A stretch of DNA of 64,000 nt from the NCBI GenBank assembly GCA_001414345.1, contig LLCB01000285.1, forward strand, positions 1-64,000. Reading direction: 5' to 3'. This DNA is from Hymenoscyphus infarciens (taxonomy: Eukaryota > Ascomycota > Leotiomycetes > Helotiales > Helotiaceae). This document shows, piece by piece, positions 24,805 through 34,879 of the stretch. The translations under genes were made by a program, and so were the position numbers. Position 1 is the first letter of the stretch; each line of letters begins with the position of its first letter. Under the pieces are notes generated by a model. The model made no database searches, was not told the DNA's origin, and worked only from the letters and a program-made list of their open reading frames with translations.

Positions 24805-25086
24805 TTCGGTTGGAAGGCAAGTGTGGAGTTTCTATGAAATTTAGAGGAAAAAGGTAACTGTGGGTACCGTATAGTATAAGCGGTTCAAAGGTGAGGAGTA
24901 GTTGTGAATGGGATGGAGATACAACCCCATTCTCTTCAGACCACAATGGCTACAGTGCTCACCATTAACCTCTTTCCCAACCTCACCTTTCCTGAGGTGA
25001 ATTGAAAATTTCACTTGACCAGAACGCTTTCCATACTTTTGACATAATTCGTATTTTTTACATGATTCGTACTATCTCTCACCATT

Positions 25087-26299
25087 CTATGAAGAGGCTC
25101 TCGATCTGGACGAGCTACCCAATCCCTTTCTATCCTTCTTAGTACCTTCTATTCCAAACCCGTATCTATACCGGAAGAGGAGGGAGAAAACCGCCGCCAT
25201 GATGTTCAACCACACGATACCGCCCCATGTCGAGAGAGGGAAATGAATCTCGCCTCCTTGGTAGTTGTCACAAACTTCAAGATATTTCTTGGGATCGTCG
25301 GTGATAACTCCATCCACCTCTTTTCCAATACTCCACTTCATCCACTCTTCGTCATTGACTGTCCACACAAAGATTGAGCGTTTGGCCTTCTTGATGTCTC
25401 GTAATAAGGCATTGCCACGCGGACCGACCATTATTTTTTGCAACATGTTAAAACCCATTCCAGGAACCTTGAGAAATTGACGGGCATAGGCGATGCTGAA
25501 GCCGATATGTGTGATTGGATAACCAGGAAGGTGCTTGGTGCACAAAGGTAGGTATTTTGCCTGTTGTCAATTAGTTGAAATTGCGAAAAGAGAGTAAGAT
25601 AAATAGCTTACGGCCCAGCAGCCTAATAGAATCCGTTGGTTCCATGGTCGTGAGGATTTGACTTCTGCTAGAGCACCGGCCAACAACTGGAAGACGTTCT
25701 CGGCATCATTGTCAAGCTTCTCCCAGTCAATTTTATTTCCTCTCATGGGTGCGAAGATATTTCCTGGCAACACTACCTTGATATCAAGCAGAACCCAGAT
25801 GTCCTCCAATCCTGGCTTTGCCAAGTATTCCAAGAGGTCCTTGAGTCTGGGCATCGGCTCATGGGGTTCTTTCAGGGTTCGCAATGTTTTAAGATACTCC
25901 CAGTCGCAATCAACAATTTTTTCGTCCTTGCCAAAACATCTTTTGAGTGTGGCATCCTGTAGATTTGGTCAATGGCTACCCAAATATCGAGTCACTGGCA
26001 GGAAATCCTTACGTGTGACAAAACCACGACCCCGTCTTTGGTAACATGGACGTCCGTCTCGATCGCATGCGCGCCGACTTCAACTGCTCCAGCAAATGCG
26101 CCCATTGTGTTCTCTGGATACGCAGCTTTGTACCCTCTATGCGCGATAGCTTGTGGTCTTCTTCCTCTCGAGGACCGAACGGCACCTGTGAATGAAGTAG
26201 CTAGAAGGTTAGTAATGGGACAACCATTCTTTCAGTGCAGCAAAACTCACACATTGGGAGATCCATTTTGTCTTGTAATAACGGAGAACTCTCAGTCAT
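25087..26299 (-). CDS. Glycerophosphodiester phosphodiesterase (GDPD), Pgc1-like, tail-anchored
   Basis: Minus-strand exons: 26299-26251, 26185-26013, 25956-25777, 25716-25612, 25560-25087 (326 residues). The 60-bp stretch 25717-25776 has no stop and is a multiple of three, but I treat it as an intron: it starts GTAGTG, ends TTGACTGGGAGAAG, and removing it joins DIK to LDND, the usual family sequence. Catalytic motifs are [12 protein letters not shown] (H32, R33, E41), ETD (E59, D61) and SHD (H74). The family hydrolyses glycerophosphodiesters; yeast Pgc1 degrades phosphatidylglycerol. A C-terminal hydrophobic segment, [15 protein letters not shown], followed by basic residues suggests a tail anchor, as in Pgc1. 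The enzyme therefore probably acts at a membrane surface on phospholipid. The substrate is inferred from architecture, not shown. Confidence 0.9.
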
Positions 26300-28013
26300 T
26301 GTCTGGACATTGACTAGGTACTTGGGCGACCAAGATCAACAGTCGACGTTTGGTGTTGGCGGAGTTTGGGTGTAGAAGCCGTCGCGAGGTCGCGAGGTCG
26401 CGAGGTGGGATGGATACGAGGCGGAGGAGCCTGGAGGGGGAACTTGAGGGCTCTTGAGGCTCTGCGGACCGTGACCCCTTTGAAGTGGAGAATGAATTGA
26501 AAGAAGACTTTCGTTGGGATTGATGGGCACAGCAAGGCCCTAGTAGGAGTGCTGTACACTAGTATTTGGAGATTTGCAGAGACAGGAGTTGAAGGGGAGT
26601 CTGTCGCAGCCGCGTCCCCAGTGGATCGGCCGCCAGGCTAGGGTAGTAGCGGGTAGTTCCCGCTAGTGCACCGATCACGTGTTGAACAAGGCCAACCTGA
26701 CCTGACCAGGTTGAGAAACAGGGGAAAACACGATACAAGTTCACGGACGACAGGACATCAATGGATTGATTATCTATGCGTCTGGAGTGAATGCGAGAAT
26801 GCGAGAATGCGAAAATATACACAGTAGCAACGACTAGAATTCAGATCGGTCGGGGATTCACACCATCACGAGGACTGCACAACTCAACTGATCAATGTTT
26901 TTGGAACTCCGTTCTCCTCTGCGGTACAATCGGCCAGGACAACAACTTTCCCCACGGCAGACTTTTCGTACTGCAGCAGCTGGCTAGCAGCAACTGATCA
27001 CTCAAGCTGTAAGTTCACTTGATCTCGCGATACAGCGGTAATTTCCCAGAAAGTGATGATTTTGACTAAACTGCTGCGTTGTCCAGAGCGATTGGGATGA
27101 GACATCCAAAGAAACAGGCAAAGCACAACGACGATCAGACATGTGTAGCTAGAAAACAACTGCATCGCTTAGACCAGTTCGCCACGCCCTTCTCTCTTCA
27201 CTTAAAAACTAAACAAACTTTGACAGCGGCAGACAATCTGAAAGACAAGATCAAGAAGAGGGAGGATTGTGGTAGGCATGAAGTCATGGTTCTCGCTAGG
27301 ATCATGCAAAAGATGGCAATCTCCGAATACTGGGCAAGAATACACGATGTGCTTCGGAGTCTCGACTCTCGTTCCAATTAGCTTTGGTAACGAGCAATCT
27401 CGAAGTCGAGAAGTTTCAGCATTCCCATTTCCAGCCCTGTGGATCTGCCAAGATTTCCATAGTTGAGACTGCCGACGTTATCATCCTGGTTTGCACCAGG
27501 GGCTTGGGTTCTGTGTTTCCATCTGATCACTTACAGTTTCGCTTCTGCCATTCCTTCAGCACCATCATTTCCCTTCTTAGCAGTTAGCAAAGGCATATCA
27601 ACTTATCCATCACATTTATGAAATACCCTGCAAGTTTCCTTCGTTTTAGCGAGAAGATCATAAAAAGAGTTTGATATCGAATGAGACAACGCGGGCGTTA
27701 GAAGGCTTATAAAGGTTTCTTCTCCGTGGTAGTGGAACAACGCTCGTGGGGGAAGTCCACAAAAGAGGAACCTTTAGCCTCATTCATCACTTGAATGGAT
27801 CGAATGCACCGCTATCACTGTTTCGTACATTTACTGGGTGGGAGATCAATTCTTGTTTTCCTGGTTAAACTTTCTACACCCGTTCTATTGTCGATTCCAA
27901 GCCTGCATGCAGAACATGTTCCTAGTCCTCATCTACTCTACTCCAGACGGGAAACATTTACTGCGTTGAGATGTCCATGACATAGCTTTGAGGGCTCGCT
28001 TGTCGTCTTTAGT
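26300..28013. other. Intergenic region between GDPD and SET-domain genes
   Basis: 1.7 kb with no convincing gene; frames of up to about 100 codons show no motif or splice-consistent continuation. Next to the GDPD start it has three tandem TCGCGAGG units (about 26382-26405), probably in the promoter or leader. The right part contains the 3' end of the minus-strand SET gene. Confidence 0.5.
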
Positions 28014-29301
28014 TCAAGAAGCTGTAACGTTCAAATCTGCCATACCATCGTACAAATCCTCGTCTTCGAACTTGCTACCGGTACTGTCGTGGTCATCATC
28101 GTCATCATTTCGATGGCCACGGGCACGCTTGACAGCATTGCTGCAAGGCTCACACAAACACTCCTTCCCACGGAAGTCTCCAGAGTTTCTCATGATTTGC
28201 AGATCCTCCCTCTCCTTGATTTTGATTCTGATTGCCTCATCGCTCAGTGGAAAGCGCGCGTTGGGTTTGATAGACTTTCCGATGACATAGACTTGCTGGC
28301 CAAATCTCTCAATGATTTCTCTATGTGGAGACACATACACGGCAGAAGCTCCAGTATATGGCTTGGTCAAATTTTCGTCATCTCCCCTTGGTGCAGATAC
28401 TCCAGCGGTTGATGTGCATACCATAGGGGGTGATGCGGATATTTCAGTTGTTGCTGCCGGACGAAGACGCTCCCACACCTCATCAGCTCCTTGAGGAAAC
28501 GTCTTTGCGGCAAACCCAGATATTTCCGAGAACTCGTTGCGTATATGGGATAGTCCTCCTTGACCAACTTCTGGACCAAAAACACTCTCAATCCCCATCG
28601 ATGGCTCCCAAGCTCTAAGCACAGCGCGCACTTCCTTCTCTACTTTACAGAGCCTCGCGTACTCGGCATACCCCTTGATCGTTGCTTCGTTTTCGCAAGA
28701 TGGGCAGTTACAAAGAAACATATAAAGTGCAAAAGCTTGTGGTGGATTCTCAATACAGCAATAAGCAACTGTGATTTCCTCGTCTTCCTCAATATCTGAC
28801 AAAGCAATCAAAGTCATGTTCTCCTTTTCCTCGTCCCATTGCATCGTCGCGTTGGGCGTTCGGCTATGGTTGACGCGCAACATGGTCAAGAAGACGCCTC
28901 TCATGTCCCAAATTTGCTTCTTTCTCGAGATGCCTTCAGAAGTCTCGGTCTGAAAGTTGAAATAGTTGGCGAATAAGTTGGCAAGTGGTCGTTGGTCGTG
29001 GGGATGCGCAACAAATAGAGATTTGAGGATTACTCGCTCCGGGAGTGACAAGTTGCTGAGAGGATCGTACCAGGCTTTGGGCGTAAATTCAGTTGGCTCC
29101 GGGATGACGCATGGTGCTTCGGTGAGAAGGAGGCGGCCTTTTTGGAGATCTTCTATGGCGTATAGCCCTTGACCGTGGGTGCGCGAATCCTTTACTTGCA
29201 CGAGAAGAGGGGACCAACAGTGTCGGTAGTGAGTCTAAAAGGGGGTTGTTAGCCGGGGGATAGTTGTTATTGATATTCTTGGTATAACATACGTTCGCCA
29301 T
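28014..29301 (-). CDS. SET-domain protein (SMYD/SET-like, post-SET Cys motif)
   Basis: Two exons on the minus strand, 29301-29293 (only MAN) and 29234-28014, with a 58-bp intron from GTATGT to TTTTAG (409 residues). SET proteins methylate lysines. Visible elements: an N-terminal HGQGLYAIEDLQKGRLLLTE block (SET-N; G-x-G at about 23-26), NHSRTPNA (about 125-132), EEITVAYC (about 155-162) and the post-SET pattern CNCPSC (178-183). The usual NHSC is NHSR here, so the Cys of that motif is missing. The C-terminal third is acidic and ends in a second Cys pair CLCEPC, a basic ARGHR and an Asp run. The tiny first exon was chosen because its splice gives MANTHYRHCW in frame; without it translation would start at an internal Met. 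Substrate unknown. Confidence 0.85.
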
Positions 29302-30349
29302 GGCTTTAAGTGGCCAGGGAATTCCAGTTTTCTATCACCGTCTGTCAATGGTTAATTGTTCCAAAGTAATTGTTGTGTCGAAATCATGGAGAGGCGGTTG
29401 TATTGTTCGTGGTTGCTATGGTGCTACCGGCGAACGCGCGAAAAATTAAACTTCGAAATTTGTGAAATTACTCTAAAATATTAGAACAAAACAACAATTC
29501 AAAGAGGTTTACTAGAGCGACGATAGCTGAAAAATAACTATTCTAAAACCATTCGACGTAATGAAACTCTTTTTGACTTTATTAATCTAACTAGTTTGTA
29601 GAATATATTTATTTAGATATACTTCCACGAAATATTCTTCTAAGCTTTTACTTAGGATTAGACGTTATCTAGGACAACTTAATAGCTTAAGATAAGTTAT
29701 AACAATGAAAAATTGGAAGATAGAACTACTTAATTATGACTAATTTGATTGAACTTGATTCTTTGAAACGATTTGAAAAACATCTTTCTTTAGATATACG
29801 TACGCTAAATATCAACTCGAATAATACGTAACGCACCAACTTGACTAAAATAAGACTCTAAGACCTCTTACCACAATAGTAGACATTACTTTCTGGAATT
29901 TGTTGTCTGAACTAGTTCGCGGAGTGCCTTTCTTTAGATGTTCTTACACTAAATGACATTATGAACACATACTTGGGAAAGAAGGCTTTCTAGAATTAGC
30001 CACCTCGTTAGGTGGTGTAGGACTTTATTTATCGTTACTTTATCCTACCGGTAGCAATAAACGTCCCGTTCTACTTACACAAAAAGTTGCGTCCAATATT
30101 GAGGAAGCGAGTCACGCGTCGAAAACTCGGACCGAGTCGGAGTCCAAACAGCCGACTCGAAACTTCCTCCACAAAAAGCACACTACAACTCATCACAAAA
30201 ACGTGGCAAACAATAAAAGCAAACAATACCTCACAGAATCCATCTCCCGTACTCACTCAAATCCAGTTCAACGACCCTGGTTCGCAAATTCTCCATCCCT
30301 GACCTGCTTTGATCGGCTCCACCTGATTCACACCCCCACAACCCAAACC
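29302..30349. promoter_or_regulatory. Divergent intergenic region between two SET genes
   Basis: About 1.05 kb separating head-to-head SET-domain genes, so it should contain both promoters. The middle (29560-29990) is AT-richer and contains three degenerate copies of a unit with the core CTTTCTTTAGATATAC...CTAAATA at about 29607, 29782 and 29928, spaced 150-175 bp. No open frame is convincing. The stretch from about 30080 to 30349 is CA-rich and resembles a leader of the plus-strand gene. Confidence 0.5.
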
Positions 30350-32330
30350 ATGCACAGAGAAACTCTCCCGCCCTCAACCCTCCCGGCCTGGGCAAAATTG
30401 AACGACATCACCTTCCTGGATATCCACGTCCAGGAACTGGGCGAGGAAGGCAAGGGATTGGGACTTGTGGCTTCGCGAAAATTGAATTCTAAAGAGACGT
30501 GTGAGAGACCTACGTTATTGGAGGTGCCGGGGGACTTGGTTTTGAGCGCGGAGGGGTTGGAGGAGTGGAAGAAGGTTGATGGGAGGTTGAGGGAGGTTTT
30601 GGAGAAGGTTGGGGGAAGGGTATGTTTTCACTTTTTCTTTTTTTATCTTGAAGGTGAGGGTGGTGGTGGGATTTGGGTTTGGGTTGTGAAATTTTGTTGG
30701 GCTACTTGGGCTATGCATTCTGGTGTGCGGCTTTTGGAAGTCGTTTATAACTACTTTAGGGGGATGAGGGCTAATTCACGACATAGAGTTTGAGAAGAGA
30801 TATCATGGTGTTTTTACTCATGCATATTTCGAGAGAGGAGGATGGGAAGAGTGTGGGGGTTAAGAATCCGTGGACGGAGTATGTCAAGGTTCTTCCTGGC
30901 TATATTCCTGTTCCGACGATGTGGACTGAGGAGGAGAGAGTGTTGTTGACGGGCACGAGTTTAGAGGTATGCTCCTGCGGTTTGTTTTTGAGGAGGTTTT
31001 AATGTTGATGATGGGTTTGGATTTGGCGTTTCAGTGGTTCTTTCCGTTCTCAAGTGAGGATGTCCTAAGCTGAATTTCTGGGTTCGGGGCTTGGGTGCTG
31101 GCCATGGTTGCAGCGACCTGAGCAGGTCGCGATTCTTTCCAATATCCATCGATCTATTCAATCACTAACAATGTATTACAGCCAGCATTAGAAGCCAAAA
31201 TGAGTGCACTTACTCGAGAGTTTGAAGAGCTTCGGGAAGCCACAGAGTCAATAGCTTGGAGTTACAAATGCTGGTGGGAGGGCTCAACGTTAAATCTCAA
31301 CGACTGGATTCTTCTCGATGCATGGTACAGATCAAGAACGCTCGAGCTCCCGATTGCTGGTGAGTCTATGGTTCCATGTATGGACATGGCAAATCATTCG
31401 TCAAAGGCCAATTCTTATTTTGAACAAACGACCAACGAAGGTGTGGTTCTATTGTTGAGACCGGATATGGAACTCGATGAATCGGAAGAAATCACCATAA
31501 GCTATGGAGATTCGAAGAGTGATGCCGAGATGTTATTCAGTTATGGGTTCATCGACGAAAAGAGTGCTACTTCTCAAGTCCTCGTTCTTCCTTTAGAACC
31601 ACTATCCGATGACCCCCTTGGTAGAGCAAAAGTTGCTGGATTTGTGGGACGACAAGTCATTACGATAACGACTGATCAGGAAGGGGCTCAGTGGTCAAGC
31701 CCATTTCTATACTTCATGTGTCTCAACGAAGAAGATGGCCTTGATTTCAAGGTTCTGCAACAAAATGATGGAGAACGAAGTGCACTAAGAGTCTTTTGGA
31801 AAGACTCGGACGTAACGGAGGTTACCGACACTTTTGAGTCTCTTATCGAAAGCCACGAGCTACGAGATGTCTTCAAGTTGAGGGTAGTGACTTTACTCGA
31901 AGAGCGAATCGAAGACCAGCTTGCGCAGCTCAACAAGAGTGATGGTGCTGTTCGATCACTAGCAAGGCAAGTTGGAATTCAAGCTGCAACCGCTTACCAA
32001 GATAACATTATATGGAGGGAGCGCTAACTGTATTGTCGAATAGTATCGTCGAAATCTCCCCAGGTGTTGAAAAGAATGCTCTGCGCCTCCGAGCTAGCGA
32101 AATGTTGATCTTGCAAAAGGCATCTACTGCCATTGAGAGACAGGTTAGTCCCATTGGGGGGAATTTAGCCTGGTAGGGTAGTGCAGCTGACCTTGGAACA
32201 GAAAGCCAAACTCCTAGAAAGCGAAGTCGTTCTGCGATATCTGGGTCTGCTTGGTGACGCGCAGGAATCTGAGGAATCCGCGCCAGTGTTGGCAGTCAAG
32301 GATGACGATGTAGAAGAAGATTTCAGTTAA
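30350..32330 (+). pseudogene. SET-domain lysine methyltransferase (RKM/LSMT-like) with frameshift near the 3' end
   Basis: Exons 30350-30619, 30787-30966, 31182-32143, 32202-32330. The intact frame of exon 3 stops at 32025-32027, giving 431 residues. Architecture is a split SET domain plus a Rubisco-LSMT-type substrate-binding domain, as in Rkm ribosomal-protein or SETD6-type methyltransferases. Motifs: GLVASRKL near the N-terminus, NHSSKAN (221-227) and EEITISYG (252-259). Immediately after the stop, another frame continues smoothly (LTVLSNSIVEISPGVEK... from 32024), then a good intron (GTTAGT at 32144, AACAG before 32202) and a last exon ending with an acidic tail at 32330. One missing base in GGAGCGC (32018-32024) explains everything, so the gene is either mildly truncated or there is a sequencing error. 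The catalytic part is intact, so function may be retained. Confidence 0.82.
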
Positions 32331-32471
32331 GATTCATGTCGTTCTGGCTGAGGGCATAGGCTAGTGCCTTTGCCATACAATTTGGGTGCATTTCGCTCAG
32401 TGGCTGATGACCAGACCTTCCTGGGAACTTCAGAAAGTTTGATACTCTTTTTAGTTCCTTCGAAGTTATCC

Positions 32472-32526
32472 AAAAAAAAAAAAAAAAAAAAAAAAAACNA
32501 AAAAAAAAAAAAAAAAAAAAAAAAAA
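32472..32526. repeat. Poly-A tract with an ambiguous base
   Basis: A run of A broken only by C at 32499 and N at 32500. The N shows that the assembly is uncertain here and that the length is unreliable. It lies about 140 bp past the end of the SET gene. Confidence 0.95.
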
Positions 32527-34319
32527 CCCTAAACTCCCCATCAGCAGATAAGCTTCTATCACATTTGCCCTGTCGATTAACAGACAGTCCATTGACGCGT
32601 GTCAGACTTCCCTTCCGGATTATCATCGTCCCGGAGACTCGGATTGAGTTCATGGGCTTCCTCGGAATGAAGGAGGGTGTCTAGTTGCATGCTACTTATC
32701 TACTTATGGATTCAACTAGTGCCAGGACGAGAACTGGGAAGCAAGAATTTACACATTTCCCCGTCAGCTTCCGACTTCTACAAAGCTCTTAGATGAGATA
32801 TCATTGGACACGGCTGGCTCGAGGGTACCCCAACTTCCCAAATAAGGTTTTTCTTCCCCGCAAAGCATGGAGTGCATCACACTAAGTCGCTGACGACAGG
32901 ATTTCGACAACACCATTACACACATTTTGTTGGATTGTGAGACACGCAATTGGTTTCCGTTGGTGGGATTCAGCCACCTTTTGGTTTTGTTCATGCTTAA
33001 TAAACCGAATGGCCTGATCGTCGTCTTTTCACCACCCGGCTTACTAGTACCAAGCGTCTCAACAAGAGGGGCGAAGAAAAGGAGTTTCCAATGTTCAATT
33101 TGCGAGTTGAAGGACTGTGCGAGAAACAGATCTACAGATTGTGGAAATCTCCTCGTACCTCTTGGGCTAAATGGCGCCCGACGCAAAGCAATATAGGCCT
33201 ACTACGTCAGCCAACACAATTATAAGCTAGTTAGTCTCACGCGGCGGCTCGTCTCTCGTGTATCCTCCCAGACCGTACCTCTACGGGGACGGATGGAGAG
33301 GCGGATTTTGGTACTAGAGTCACGGTCGTAAAACTTTAATAAAACCACGACCAGGACTAGAAAAGCTAGAAGCTTTGAGATGAGAGTTAATTAGTATCTG
33401 ATAGGTTTTCTTGATTTTTTGTTTTATTTCTGCGATTTTATTCTAGAACTTGAGAAGTTATAAGGTGGCAGGCGCTAGGCTGGACCAAAATCCGTAGAGC
33501 GTACTCAGCAGGCACATGATGGGTATCGGCAGATTCGGGACGACCCCTATATTCCTGTTAAGGCTAAAATCGTGCTATCGTCAAAGCCTGGCTCTATTCG
33601 ACGCACCCATATGAATTGTCGGGCTGACTCTGCTTCAATCTGGGTACAAATGCCGCCGCAATCGAGATGAGGCCTTATATTCGGCGGGCCCTGACTGCTC
33701 AACATATTATGGCACTTTTGGTTGCCACCCTAGGGCCGACTAGGCTGGTTGAATTGGTTGAATTGTCTGTATCAGGACAGACGAGAGGTAGCTTGCTCAT
33801 CTGGTGTTGATCGAATACCCTCGTCCTCCAAGCCGATGTCACGACATGGCGTTTCTGTACTGGTTTGGTTGGATGTTGAGAATGTGGGGTCGGGAGAAGA
33901 CGGGCGGGCTCGCCTTGACCGAGGATATTCATAGGATTTCCATTTTTTGCGGAGCTTCATCAGATCATGGCCTATGGGAGGTGCCTATGGGATTTGCTGA
34001 GTTATGTTTGGGGTGCTGACAGTGCTGCAACTGCCTGCCTCGATCAAGTTGATCTGCACAGCAGCAGCACAGCAGCGCCGGAAAATGAAGCAAGATAGGG
34101 GAAAAGGGGTTTGGAGAGGCCGAGATGCTGTATTCTCTTTCTCTGCCGGCCATATCATTCATATCAGCAGCAGGACAAAGTTTTGCTGGATTGATTAATA
34201 CGATCTGCCTTTGGGACTTCATGGGGTGTATGAGAGGCCAGTGATGGATCCAGTGATGGATGGTATTTAGCATCCTCATATTAGGGGTGTACACTACACT
34301 ACCTACTGCCAGCTATACT

Positions 34320-34620
34320 TCTCCCCACTTTTTCCCACCTTGCAGAGAAAAACCGTCTGCCGTAGCACAACAGTTGTTGGTTCTCGGTGGTGTTCTTCTT
34401 AGTGCTTCCCCCCCCCCTTTGGGACGCACCTCAGAACCACAGACAGAAGCCACTGCAAGATTCCCCAACCACCCCGCTAATTGTAAGCGGCCAGAATCCC
34501 TCTGTCCAGTCTGGTGGCTGCCCGCGAGACCTTGGAAATCCCCACGAAATGTCACCCCTGCTAGTGCTCCCAAGACTGACCCTGTGCTCCACTATCCCTC
34601 CATCTCCCCACATCAATGTT
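34320..34620. promoter_or_regulatory. Cluster of CreA-like sites upstream of facB
   Basis: Five matches to the complement of the CreA consensus SYGGRG occur within 300 bp: CCCCAC at 34323-34328, 34540-34545 and 34606-34611, CCCCGC at 34472-34477 and CTCCAC at 34587-34592. In Aspergillus nidulans facB is repressed by CreA on glucose, so such sites would be expected. The motif is short and the region is C-rich, so chance matches are likely among these. Confidence 0.35.
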
Positions 34621-34879
34621 TCCTCTTGACTCTCCCACTCATCTTCTCTTCTTCCTCGACATCAACCGTGCATTTAAACCGGAAAACCGAAAATTTACCT
34701 CTTAGCCGCGCTTCAAATTCGAAACAAAACATATCAAGACGAACGGAGGATCATTTCATGGACAAGAATCCATCGATGCCGCTGTCTCCCTGACTGAATC
34801 TACACCATCCGGACAACGGGAACCACCGAGGCACAGCGTCCGCATCGTAGACCGCGCAAAAATCCGAAACATCACCAAC

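Larger units (their letters stand above)
32331..34879. other. Long intergenic and facB upstream region
   Basis: 2.5 kb with no supported gene. It contains a poly-A tract interrupted by an ambiguous base (32472-32526). A plus-strand peptide ITHILLDCETRNW near 32908-32948 faintly recalls the C-terminal Cys region of LINE-type retroelements, but too little is left to call. The part from 34320 to 34879 is pyrimidine-rich and is probably the promoter and long leader of facB. Confidence 0.5.

Noticed and set aside
32364..32684. Open frames on both strands through the poly-A tract
   Set aside because: Their length comes from Lys or Phe homopolymers translated from a poly-A run with an N; not genes.
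32764..33196. Possible LINE-type C-terminal fragment (ITHILLDCETRNW)
   Set aside because: Only one short stretch resembles the Cys-rich tail of LINE elements, with no RT nearby and the other strand open as well; too weak to annotate.
34260..34793. 177-codon plus-strand frame upstream of facB
   Set aside because: Ser/Pro/Thr-rich reading of a pyrimidine-rich promoter and leader; no domain, and it ends just before the facB start.
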